Notes under the pieces: model-generated
What the model was told of the DNA's origin: nothing
The model's input: the letters and a program-made list of their open reading frames with translations, nothing else
Databases searched by the model: none
In this document: positions 7,994 to 16,215 of the stretch, one piece after another
Numbering within the stretch: the first letter of the stretch is position 1
How the letters are laid out: every line of letters starts with the position of its first letter
Translations under genes and position numbers: made by a program
From: a virus
Length of the DNA: 42,193 nt
IMG/VR virus record: IMGVR_UViG_3300017963_000414
Span: 1 to 42,193 of that record
Reading direction: 5' to 3' (one strand)

Positions 7994-8446
7994 ATGAAGA
8001 CGACTTTCGGTTTGCTGCTGAATTCTTTGGGCGCCTGGCGTCGGCTGGTTGCATTGCGGATGAAGCCAAAGGCTGCGTATGAGGTAGCGAAGTACGCGAA
8101 AATGATCGGCGAGGAGTGCGATCTAGTGACGCAGCAGCGTGATGCGCTGATCCGTGGCCTCACAGGCACCAAGCCCGGCGAGCCGGCCAGAATCGAGGAA
8201 GGCACGGAGATGTACGCCGAGTTCCAGCGGCAGAATGCCGAGATCATGGTGACGGAGTGTGACGTGGCCCTGGCTCCGATGCGACTGGCCGAGGTTCTGG
8301 ACAGCCTGATCGAATCGGATGCGACTGCGCTCACGCCCCAGGACCTTCTCGCGCTGGATATGTTCTTCCTGCCGGAAGGCGAGATCGAGAACGACGAAGA
8401 GTTTTTACGGAATGAGGATGGCGCGCCGAAGGAAGTGATCGACTGA
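7994..8446 (+). CDS. Hypothetical phage protein, helical
   Basis: This 150-residue protein starts after a strong ribosome site (GAGGAGAGACGT). It is predicted helical throughout, with an acidic C-terminal half ending 'DMFFLPEGEIENDEEFLRNEDGAPKEVID'. The segment 'AYEVAKYAKMIGEECDLVTQQRDALI' and the later 'MYAEFQRQNAEIMVTECDV' resemble small phage proteins sitting between tail genes (the DUF1617 type comes to mind). The resemblance is loose. It is isolated between two terminators (7931-7973 and 8468-8508), so it may be made as its own transcript or need antitermination. Function unknown. Confidence 0.55.
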   Translation: MKTTFGLLLNSLGAWRRLVALRMKPKAAYEVAKYAKMIGEECDLVTQQRDALIRGLTGTKPGEPARIEEGTEMYAEFQRQNAEIMVTECDVALAPMRLAEVLDSLIESDATALTPQDLLALDMFFLPEGEIENDEEFLRNEDGAPKEVID

Positions 8447-8467
8447 CGCGCTGGCTAAGAATGACAC

Positions 8468-8508
8468 CCCGGCGGTCCAGCGTTGTGCGGGGCCGTCGGG
8501 TTTCTTTT
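8468..8508 (+). terminator. Probable rho-independent terminator
   Basis: CCCGGCGGTCC (8468-8478) pairs with GGGCCGTCGGG (8490-8500) over 11 bp with two G-U pairs, around an 11-base loop, and is followed by TTTCTTTT. This second intrinsic terminator lies just before the endonuclease gene. Confidence 0.7.
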
Positions 8509-8518
8509 GGGTAGATAT

Positions 8519-9064
8519 ATGGCAAGGAGAATTGACGAAACGCAGCCCAAGAAATGCACAATGTGCGGGGTAGTTAAGGATGCGTGTGAATTTGGCAAGG
8601 CAACGAAAAGAAAAGACGGGAGCTTCGGTCTTTTGAGTGCATGTCGTAGCTGTCGCACTAAGAAATCAAGAGAGTATTTCCTTGCTAATCCTGAAGTACG
8701 CAACAGAGCAAAAAGGAAGTATCAAAAGAAAAGGGATGCCGCCAGAAGACACGATCCCGTAGCGCGCATGAAGGCGAAGCTCTATAGGTCCATTGGGGCT
8801 GCCCGTAAAGATGGGCATACACCATGCATAGCTACAGTAGATGAATTGCTGGCTTCATTTACTGGTAAGTGTTTCGTTTGCGGAGTACCAGAAGAGGAAT
8901 GTACTCAGAAATTGAATATGGACCACGACCACGAGACGGGCGAGTTTCGTGGTTGGTTGTGCGGGAAGTGCAATAAGGCAGTCGGGCTTCTTGGTGATGG
9001 CCCTGAATTGGTGGAAAGACTCTTGGCCTACTTAAAGAAGGCGGAAGTAGTTAGCGATGGCTAA
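8519..9064 (+). CDS. HNH endonuclease, recombination endonuclease VII family
   Basis: The protein has 181 residues. ATG 8519 is chosen because the upstream alternative start (8483) lies inside the terminator hairpin. An N-terminal zinc module with CxxC pairs ('CTMCG', 'CRSC') precedes a Lys/Arg-rich linker. The C-terminal endonuclease VII domain follows: 'CFVCG', then 'LNMDHDHETGEFRGWLCGKCNKAVG', with the DHDH metal/catalytic histidines and the second zinc CxxC. Such enzymes cut branched DNA in T4. Stand-alone copies scattered in phage genomes usually act as homing endonucleases. The gene is visibly richer in A and Lys codons than its neighbours, which supports recent insertion. Its stop overlaps the next start by eight bases. 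Confidence 0.85.
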   Translation: MARRIDETQPKKCTMCGVVKDACEFGKATKRKDGSFGLLSACRSCRTKKSREYFLANPEVRNRAKRKYQKKRDAARRHDPVARMKAKLYRSIGAARKDGHTPCIATVDELLASFTGKCFVCGVPEEECTQKLNMDHDHETGEFRGWLCGKCNKAVGLLGDGPELVERLLAYLKKAEVVSDG

Positions 9065-11396
9065 AAAGCGGCGTCTCCGAATTCCGTTCCCGCTGGCCGG
9101 TTTGAACCGTCGGGCTGCCTTTAGGCAGCAAAAGCCCTATACCTCGCCGGACATGTCGAATGTCTGGCCGATCGGTACGTTTGAGGAGCGGATGCGCGGC
9201 GGCAGCCGGCCAGGGCTCATTAAGTCGCACATCACGGACCTCGGGTCGGACGTGCGGATGCTCTACCCCATGACGCTCGCGCTGGGGGACAACTTCACGG
9301 CATGGAGCGACAACTTCGCGGGCTCCTCATTGGCGGCGGCCTGGGCCCAGGCGTCGTGGGCGTCGGACACGCCGGACATCCTGCCGTCCGCAATGGCGTC
9401 AATCAGCTATGCCACGAGCGAGGGCGAAGTGGTTCGGGACGCCCTGTCGATCGACACGACCAGCGCGTACACGGTCGAGATGTTCATCGCGCCGTACAGT
9501 AACGCATTCCACGGGAAGTATCGGCTCTATCTGCGGCTCGATAATACGACGCCGGCCTACGCAACGGACGGCGTGCAAATCGAACTGACCATGACTGGCT
9601 CGGACGGCTCGTGGTCCGGGACGCTGAAGTCCTATACCGGCTCGGTCGCGACGACTACTGACTCGGATACGGGCACAATTACGACACCGGCCCCGGGGTG
9701 GCTCTCGGCGGTCGTGAGCGGCAATGACGTGGATGTGTATTGGCACGGCACGAAAATCCTTTCCGGGACGGTCGACGCCCATACGGGCGCCCGCGTCGGG
9801 TTCGGGATGGAGTGTACAGAGAGCGGCGGCATCTGTCTGGTCAACACGTTCCGGGTCCAGTATTTCTCGACCAGCACACTCAGCGGCTCACGCACGATGC
9901 TCGTGGGCTCGGCGGGCGGGAAGCTGTATTACGAGGACACCTATGGCACTATGACGGAGTTGTCCACGAATCTGACGCTCCGGAGTGACGTGGGCCTGCA
10001 ATGCGTACAGTCCGGGCAGAAATTGTATATCGCGGACTACGGGCTCCGGGTGACGGGCACGGACGGGACGGTGAGCGGCAGCGATCTGGACGCGGCAAGC
10101 GTGTCCGATTGGACGGCCCACTCCATCAGCGCGTATGACGACGTAGTGGTCGTGTCGAACGTCGGTGGTGCGACAGTGGCGGGGACATACAAAATTTCGT
10201 CGATCGCGGCCGGGGCACTCACACTGACCTCGGCCCCAGGTGACGGGACTTGTACGTACAGGGTAGAGCGCGCTCCGAAGGTCTATGACCCGAGTGCCGG
10301 AACGCTGTCGATTCTTACGGCAGAGGGTGCCCCGACATTACAGGTGCCGACCGGCTGTCCGCTGATTACCAGGTTCTTGGACCGGATTATCCTCGGTGGC
10401 GCGGACACGGCCCCACACGTCTGGTATGCGGCCCGGCAGAGTGATGAGGACGATTGGGACTATTCGCAGACCGACAGTCAGCGGGCCGTGGCCGGTACGG
10501 CTTCCGAAGCCGGGACGCCGGGCGACCCGCTGACCTCGCTGATCGCGCACAGCGACGACTACCTGATTCTGGGCTGTCGCACTGAAGTCTGGATGATGCG
10601 CGGCGACCCGGTGTACGCGCCGGACCTGGATTCGGTCAGTCACACAGTCGGGATCATCGGCCCGGAGGCTCGGTGTATCGGCCCGGCCGGAGAGTTGATC
10701 TTCCTGACTTTGGACGGCTTATACGCCTTGCCGCCCGGCGGGAATTCGGAGCCGATTCCGTTATCACGGGAAGTGCTGCCGGAGGAGTTTAAGAACCTGC
10801 AACCGGAGACGACTACCGTACTCCTGGAATTCGACACAGAGAACCATGGCGTCCATATCTTTCTGTCGCCGGATTCATCGAATGCTAGGACGCACTACTG
10901 GTTCGATTGGACGAACAAGACGTTCTGGCCCATTACACATTCGTCGAGCCACGAGCCCTTAGCGGCCTGCGCGCTCCAGGGCACGAATGTTGAAGATTCG
11001 GCGGTTATATTGGGCGGCCGCGACGGTTATCTCCGGAGGTTTTCTGGGCTCGCCGAAAACGATTGCGGGACGGCCTTTGCGTCATACGTTGAGATCGGCC
11101 CGATTCCACTGGCGGCAGATGGGACTTTCGGGACGATTCTTTCCCTGGATGGTGTGCTTGCCGCCGATAGTGCTGACGTAACGTGGTCGATTCGTCCGGC
11201 GACGACTTTCGAGGGGGCGACCTCGGCCTCGTCGGTAGCCTCGGGGACTTGGAGCGGTGGGCTTAATAGTTCGGTTCGTCGGCTAGGGCGCGGTCAGGCC
11301 GCGATCTTGAGAATCACGGGGACCTCGGGCCGGGCCTGGGCATACGAGCAGTCCACAATGGATGTGATTAACTCTGGCCGGCGGAGGGTTGCCTGA
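9057..11396 (+). CDS. Tail nozzle / stabilisation-like protein with inserted lectin-like domain
   Basis: The protein has 779 residues from ATG 9057. The first ~50 residues ('LNRRAAFRQQKPYTSPDMSNVWP', 'RGGSRPGL') match the opening of podovirus nozzle / tail-tubular-B or P22 gp10-like proteins. Residues ~82-275 form a beta-sandwich ('DNFAGSSLAAAWAQ', 'YTVEMFIAPYSN', 'WLSAVVSGNDVDVYWHGT', 'ARVGFGMEC') like concanavalin/LamG-type lectins. The rest returns to nozzle-type beta-propeller repeats ('SDDYLILGCRTEVWMMRGDP', 'GELIFLTLDGLYALPPGG'). It would form the tip of the short tail through which DNA leaves. The inserted domain may bind host sugars. Its stop overlaps the spike gene start (TGATG). The nozzle call is from pattern and from the adaptor upstream. 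Confidence 0.6.
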   Translation: MAKKRRLRIPFPLAGLNRRAAFRQQKPYTSPDMSNVWPIGTFEERMRGGSRPGLIKSHITDLGSDVRMLYPMTLALGDNFTAWSDNFAGSSLAAAWAQASWASDTPDILPSAMASISYATSEGEVVRDALSIDTTSAYTVEMFIAPYSNAFHGKYRLYLRLDNTTPAYATDGVQIELTMTGSDGSWSGTLKSYTGSVATTTDSDTGTITTPAPGWLSAVVSGNDVDVYWHGTKILSGTVDAHTGARVGFGMECTESGGICLVNTFRVQYFSTSTLSGSRTMLVGSAGGKLYYEDTYGTMTELSTNLTLRSDVGLQCVQSGQKLYIADYGLRVTGTDGTVSGSDLDAASVSDWTAHSISAYDDVVVVSNVGGATVAGTYKISSIAAGALTLTSAPGDGTCTYRVERAPKVYDPSAGTLSILTAEGAPTLQVPTGCPLITRFLDRIILGGADTAPHVWYAARQSDEDDWDYSQTDSQRAVAGTASEAGTPGDPLTSLIAHSDDYLILGCRTEVWMMRGDPVYAPDLDSVSHTVGIIGPEARCIGPAGELIFLTLDGLYALPPGGNSEPIPLSREVLPEEFKNLQPETTTVLLEFDTENHGVHIFLSPDSSNARTHYWFDWTNKTFWPITHSSSHEPLAACALQGTNVEDSAVILGGRDGYLRRFSGLAENDCGTAFASYVEIGPIPLAADGTFGTILSLDGVLAADSADVTWSIRPATTFEGATSASSVASGTWSGGLNSSVRRLGRGQAAILRITGTSGRAWAYEQSTMDVINSGRRRVA

Positions 11397-14300
11397 TGGT
11401 GCGCCGTCGCATCCCACATCCGAACGTGCCGACCGAGGTTCGCCAGGCGTTCCAGCGCGCCGCTGAGGACACGAGCATCCTGACGGATGGTGCGTCGGGC
11501 GAGGTACTTGTCGGCGCGGGCGTCGGTTCGACTCCGGCCTGGGGCACGGAGTTGACTGCCTTAACGCTGCTGACGGTCGATAACATCACGATCAACGGCG
11601 CGGCTATAACGAGCGATACCGGGGCGATCAGTTTCGGTGACGACAACCTGTCGACGACCGGGATAATCAGCGGTGTAAACGTCACGAGCGGAGCGGACCC
11701 AGGGCACACGCACACCGGTGCGAGCTTGAGCGGGATCGACATCTCTGACGATACGAATCTCGCGGTTACGGCTCCGATTATCCTGACGGACGATACACTT
11801 AGTCTTGATACGATCGACATTTCGACACACACGAACCTTGTGGTTACGGCTCCAATCGTCCTGACGGACGATACGCTTAGTCTCGATCAATCCGGTATCG
11901 ACCACGGTTCGATCGGTGGACTGACGGACGACGATCATACACAGTACCTACTCGCGGACGGCTCCCGCAATCTGACGGGCGACCTGTCCGTGGACGCCGG
12001 AATCACAATCGACGGCCGGGACATCTCCGCCGATGGTCTACTGCTAGATGAGGCATACGGCTGGGGCGACCATGGAGCAGAACCGTATCTTTGGTCAAGT
12101 GACACGGGAACAGCGTGGACCGACCTTGGCACGATGTATAGCCAGACCAAGGTTTGGTGCCTGGAATATGTCGGCAGCGGAGTCGCGTTAGCCGGGACGT
12201 ATGCTGGCGGTTACGTACTCCGGTCTACTGATTACGGGGCAACGTGGTCTAATCTCGGACAACAAGCCACGGGCGAGACTTCAGTTCGTAGTCTATGCAA
12301 CCTTGGGGGCGAGATTGTTGTAGGTGGGACAGGCTCGAACGGCCATATCGTACGGTCGACAGACTCAGGCGCGACTTGGAGCGACCTGGGGCAGCAGCAC
12401 AGTTGCTCCTGGATTTACTGTATCGCGGATTGCGGCAGTGGGATCGTGATTGCGGGCACGTCGGCCAGCGGTAAGATTCTGCGGTCCACTGACTCTGGGG
12501 CCACATGGAGCGACCTTGGTTCGCCGGACTCCGGTACATCTACTCAGGTGTACTCGATAATCTACCTTGGGAGCGGGATTGCTCTCGCCGGGACAACGAT
12601 TACTGGCAAGGTCTTTCGATCGACTGATTATGGTGCAACGTGGTCCGACCTTGGACAGCAGCATGGCGTGGCTGGTGTTCGGTGCTTCGTGTATCTCGGG
12701 AGCGGTACGGTGTTGGCTGGGACCGGCAACGGCGGGAAGCTCCTTAAATCAACGGACTGGGGTGCGACGTGGACCGACGAGGGACAGGTCGGATCGGAGA
12801 CGAAGTTTGGCTATTTTACCTACACGGGAACCGTGTTGATTGCCGGCTTCAATGACTCCGGGCGCGTCCATGTGTCGACGGACGACGGGATGACTTGGAC
12901 GAATCTTGGGCAGCAAGGTAGTGCGGCCGGTATCCTGAGCGCGGCCTACCTTGAAAATGACATCTCGGTCATTGGGACGCGCGATAACGGGAAGATTTTG
13001 CGGTCCACGGGGTACTCTACCACATCGGTGACTCCGGCGAATTGGGACGCGGCATACGATGCGATCGGAAAGGCGGCAGTCGATTCGAGTGCAACGGCCG
13101 ACTACCTGGGGGCCGCCTCGAATGATGGCGTACTACGGACGGGCACCGGGCTTACGTACACGGATGGTGGCGACTATATCACGCTCACCACGAACGATAG
13201 CGAGATCGACCACGGTTCGCTTAACGGGGTCGGGGACGACGACCACACGATCTATCTGCTGGCGGATGGAACGCGGAACCTGACCGGCAATCTGACGGTC
13301 GACGCGCTGGTCACGATCGACGGGCGCGACCTTTCGGTCGACGGCGCGAAGCTAGACACTATTGAAGCCTCGGCTGATGTGACGGACACGACGAATGTGA
13401 CGGCGGCCGGGGCCGCAATGGATGGTGGAGCACACCACGACGGGTTCTCGGATTACGTAGCGGCTGAACACCTGTCATTGCCGAACACGATCGCGAACGT
13501 ACTCACGGACCATACGCTCGCTACCCACACGGCCCTCGGATGCCAGGGTGCTATCACAACGAACACGACTTATTACATCTCCACGAGCGGCAACGATACG
13601 ACCGGAGACGGCTCGTCCGGCGACCCCTGGGCGACGATCGACAAGGCGATGAGTGAGATTTCCAGTTCGATGATTGTGGGTGCGACGGTTACGATTCAAT
13701 TGGGTGACGGCACCTATACGCTCACGGCCGGAACAGCTTCGTTCGACCATGTAATGGGCGATAACATCACAATTACTGGCGAGAACACATACGACATTAC
13801 GTTGTCTTCGATTCAGAGTTCGGCCGGTGCGGCCGGCGCGTGGTCGGTGGTTTTGAATGTGTCTGACGTGTCGAACGCGGCGGTCAATGATTACTTACTG
13901 GTGCCGTACGATGTGTCTGGCGGAACGCGACCGGAGACGCTTGCCGGGGTTTGGAAAATCACGAATGTCGATGCGGTCAACACGCGAATCACGGTCCTCA
14001 CGACACACAAGCACACGTCTGCGCCGAGTGGGGCGGTCGCCGGAACTGTCACGATCGTCAAGACGATCCTGGACTATTCCGGCTACGACGGCATGACCGT
14101 GAGTCAAGGCTATTCGATCGGCTCATTGAATAAGATGGTTCTGGTCGGTGACAGTACTGCGAGCACAACCGGCCTGGACGTTACTGAACGGGCGCATGCT
14201 GGGCTCGGATCGGCGTTCGGCGTGGTTGGCTTTGATATCGGGATCAACGTCAATCCGGACGGCAACCTGTACGGCGACTACGTAAAGGCTTGTGGTGCAG

Positions 14301-14638
14301 CGACTTACAACTTGCGGGTGTACTACGGTAGCGCGCGGGTGCCGTGGGCGGTCTTCTCGGGGTCGCCCGGTAACGGAATCGACGCCACGCAGGGTAACGT
14401 AATCGCCAAGGCTTGCGTGTGCAGCGGGAACACCGGGTACGGGATGATCTTCCGCTTATTGTCGGCCGTGGAAGCGAAGACGGCGGACACGAAAGTAACG
14501 TACAACACGGGCACCGGAATCTACGCGAGTATCGGGTCGATCGTGCAGGCCAACTCTGCGACCGTATCGAACAACGGGACGAACTTTAACCCGACCGCCA
14601 ATAGCACAGGTAACGTGGAGGCGCACATTCAGAACTGA
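11396..14638 (+). CDS. Tail spike/fibre with Asp-box beta-propeller and beta-helix-like C-terminus
   Basis: The protein has 1080 residues. Domains in order: an N-terminal fibre part with a tandem 26-residue repeat (residues ~113-165, 'TAPI(I/V)LTDDTLSLD'); a fibre module with 'DDDHTQYLLADGSRNLTG' (from ~166); and a propeller with Asp-boxes S-T-D-x-G-x-T-W. The boxes start near residues 234, 277, 321, 364, 409, 452 and 494, with a decayed eighth near 537, spaced 42-45 residues. A second copy of the fibre module begins near residue 601. From residue ~726 ('YYISTSGNDTTGDGSSGDPW') comes a region typical of right-handed beta-helix spikes. Asp-box propellers occur in sialidases and photosystem-assembly-type proteins; no sialidase arginine triad is evident. 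It probably recognises surface glycans. Confidence 0.7.
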   Translation: MVRRRIPHPNVPTEVRQAFQRAAEDTSILTDGASGEVLVGAGVGSTPAWGTELTALTLLTVDNITINGAAITSDTGAISFGDDNLSTTGIISGVNVTSGADPGHTHTGASLSGIDISDDTNLAVTAPIILTDDTLSLDTIDISTHTNLVVTAPIVLTDDTLSLDQSGIDHGSIGGLTDDDHTQYLLADGSRNLTGDLSVDAGITIDGRDISADGLLLDEAYGWGDHGAEPYLWSSDTGTAWTDLGTMYSQTKVWCLEYVGSGVALAGTYAGGYVLRSTDYGATWSNLGQQATGETSVRSLCNLGGEIVVGGTGSNGHIVRSTDSGATWSDLGQQHSCSWIYCIADCGSGIVIAGTSASGKILRSTDSGATWSDLGSPDSGTSTQVYSIIYLGSGIALAGTTITGKVFRSTDYGATWSDLGQQHGVAGVRCFVYLGSGTVLAGTGNGGKLLKSTDWGATWTDEGQVGSETKFGYFTYTGTVLIAGFNDSGRVHVSTDDGMTWTNLGQQGSAAGILSAAYLENDISVIGTRDNGKILRSTGYSTTSVTPANWDAAYDAIGKAAVDSSATADYLGAASNDGVLRTGTGLTYTDGGDYITLTTNDSEIDHGSLNGVGDDDHTIYLLADGTRNLTGNLTVDALVTIDGRDLSVDGAKLDTIEASADVTDTTNVTAAGAAMDGGAHHDGFSDYVAAEHLSLPNTIANVLTDHTLATHTALGCQGAITTNTTYYISTSGNDTTGDGSSGDPWATIDKAMSEISSSMIVGATVTIQLGDGTYTLTAGTASFDHVMGDNITITGENTYDITLSSIQSSAGAAGAWSVVLNVSDVSNAAVNDYLLVPYDVSGGTRPETLAGVWKITNVDAVNTRITVLTTHKHTSAPSGAVAGTVTIVKTILDYSGYDGMTVSQGYSIGSLNKMVLVGDSTASTTGLDVTERAHAGLGSAFGVVGFDIGINVNPDGNLYGDYVKACGAATYNLRVYYGSARVPWAVFSGSPGNGIDATQGNVIAKACVCSGNTGYGMIFRLLSAVEAKTADTKVTYNTGTGIYASIGSIVQANSATVSNNGTNFNPTANSTGNVEAHIQN
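11734..11889 (+). repeat. Two tandem 78-bp repeats within the spike gene
   Basis: The sequence starting GATCGACAT at 11734 recurs at 11812 with a 78-base period, encoding two 26-residue copies of 'DIS..TNL.VTAPI.LTDDTLSLD'. Synonymous differences show that it is an aged, protein-level repeat. Confidence 0.8.
11891..13350 (+). repeat. Duplicated fibre module flanking the Asp-box propeller
   Basis: The segment encoding 'IDHGSIGG..DDDHTQYLLADGSRNLTG' (from 11891) recurs from 13196 as 'IDHGSLNGVGDDDHTIYLLADGTRNLTG'. The seven Asp-box blades lie between the two copies. Confidence 0.8.
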
Positions 14639-15588
14639 TGGCTGGAGCATACGTCGCCAAAGTCGCTGATGAGTCGTCGCTCGACGTGCCGCCGGGCTGG
14701 GGAGATTGGTCGTTTCCTGGGCCGAATCCGCCGGGGTATACGCCAGATTACGGTATAGCCCTTACTGTACCGCAGTATGTTGTGCCCGGGACTCAAGTGA
14801 CAGGCATTACTGGGAAGCTTACTGACCATGAAGATTACGGAACAATAGAGCCTACTGGCAGCCAGGTATGGTCGGCAACTCTAAAGAGTACTGGAGCGAC
14901 CGTGCAATTAAAGGAGGAGCCTGCCGGCGGGTATGCGGATTCAGTAACGAAGGATTACTCTGACCTTGGCGACGACTTCTGGGGTAATGAGCCATCGTTT
15001 TATTTCAATATCGGCGTGGAGCATGTTGGCGATAGCGTCGTGTTGCTTGTGTCAGACGGGGATGTATTCGGAAATGCCGTCGAGACTGAAGGAGAGATTC
15101 CGATAGCGGCTGAAGTTGCCTTGTCGCCGATAAGTTCGATTGTTGTCGCGCTCGAATTGACGGGCCACTCAATCGGCAAGCCATCGAACCCAAAGTTCCG
15201 TATTAAGGTCTCACGTACACCGTCTCCAGAGCAAGTTGATTGGCCGCAATTTGGTGCCGTGAAGTATGGTGACGCCGACCCGTCTTGGTGGTCGGACGAC
15301 AGTACGTATGACGACATTAGCGAGTTCACATGCACAGCTACTTACACAACAATCACTGCAACCTGCAATTCTCCAGTAGAAGGGAAGGTGTACTGGATTA
15401 CGTTGGACGCAAATGAGGGTGGGAATGCGACGGTAAGTGTCACCTTCAGCGCAACAATTACGAGAGATGATGGAAGTAAGGAGGAGGCAGAGCAGAGCTT
15501 CACTATCGAGCCATACGGTAGTAATGAAGCGGCGTATGTGTATGTCAATGTAGACAGTCGAGATGTTAGCTTTTCCGGCTGGGGTTAA
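14638..15588 (+). CDS. Beta-rich virion protein, unknown
   Basis: The protein has 316 residues; its ATG overlaps the stop of the spike gene (TGATG). It has a Pro/Gly/Trp-rich start ('VPPGWGDWSFPGPNPPGYTPDYG'). Two or three Ig-like beta segments follow: 'YVVPGTQVTGITGKLTDHEDYG' near residue 45, and 'SVTFSATITRDDGSKEEAEQSFTIEP' near the end. No signal peptide, membrane segment or enzyme motif is visible. Codons are somewhat more A/T-ending than in the spike gene. As the last gene of the tail-surface cluster it is probably a spike accessory, chaperone or surface protein. Function cannot be assigned. Confidence 0.5.
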   Translation: MAGAYVAKVADESSLDVPPGWGDWSFPGPNPPGYTPDYGIALTVPQYVVPGTQVTGITGKLTDHEDYGTIEPTGSQVWSATLKSTGATVQLKEEPAGGYADSVTKDYSDLGDDFWGNEPSFYFNIGVEHVGDSVVLLVSDGDVFGNAVETEGEIPIAAEVALSPISSIVVALELTGHSIGKPSNPKFRIKVSRTPSPEQVDWPQFGAVKYGDADPSWWSDDSTYDDISEFTCTATYTTITATCNSPVEGKVYWITLDANEGGNATVSVTFSATITRDDGSKEEAEQSFTIEPYGSNEAAYVYVNVDSRDVSFSGWG

Positions 15589-15618
15589 AGCTGGGGCAAA
15601 TTAAATAAGGGGTAGATG

Positions 15619-16215
15619 ATGGCGATTATGGACACTGGGTTCGGCACTTCAATGACTGTCGGTCCCTGGGGGCTCGTTATGTCGAGCTTTGATCCTGGTG
15701 CAGACGCGCAGCAGCGACTCGCGGAAGAGCAATGGGAATTCGAGAAGCGAAAATATCAAAACGAACTTAAGCAGTCCAAGGCGGCGGGGGCCAGTCTCAG
15801 CAAACTCATTAACCAGTACAACCAAGGCTGGGCAGAAGCGAAGGCTGCGAACGAGGCACGTTACCAGCAGGGGCTCGGGATTATCGACCAGACCACTGGC
15901 CAGCGCGAGGCCGATATCCGGAGCGATTACGCCGGGCAGCGGTCGGACATAATGCAGCAGCTTGCCAGGACTGGTATGGGGAATACAACTATTTCTCCGA
16001 CACTCGGCCTGGGTATTGAGCGCGAAAAGCAGTCCGCACTGAACCGCCTGGCCGACAGCCTCCAAGGCACCAAGTTGGGGTGGATCGAGCGCCGCGAGGA
16101 CGAGTATCCGGAATCCGACATGATTGTCTCACTCATCAATCAGCTCGGGTCCGGTAGCGGCGGGCAAAGTGGTTCGCAAGCCTACAACGCTCTCGGGAAC
16201 ATGAGGATCGCATAA
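15619..16215 (+). CDS. Probable internal virion protein, coiled coil
   Basis: This is a 198-residue protein; ATG 15619 sits six bases after AAGGGG (15616 is an alternative). It has a hydrophobic, Gly/Met-rich first 25 residues, then a long helical, charged stretch ('EEQWEFEKRKYQNELKQSKAAG', 'QREADIRSDYAGQRSDIMQQLARTGMGNTT') and a Gly/Ser/Gln end. Small helical proteins with 'GM(G)NTT' segments precede ejection proteins in podoviruses, where they form part of the internal core or DNA-ejection complex. It overlaps the next gene by one base. The role is inferred from position. Confidence 0.5.
   Translation: MAIMDTGFGTSMTVGPWGLVMSSFDPGADAQQRLAEEQWEFEKRKYQNELKQSKAAGASLSKLINQYNQGWAEAKAANEARYQQGLGIIDQTTGQREADIRSDYAGQRSDIMQQLARTGMGNTTISPTLGLGIEREKQSALNRLADSLQGTKLGWIERREDEYPESDMIVSLINQLGSGSGGQSGSQAYNALGNMRIA

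Noticed and set aside
11396-14638. Sialidase enzyme
   Set aside because: Asp-boxes are structural; the arginine triad and the other catalytic residues of sialidases are not visible.
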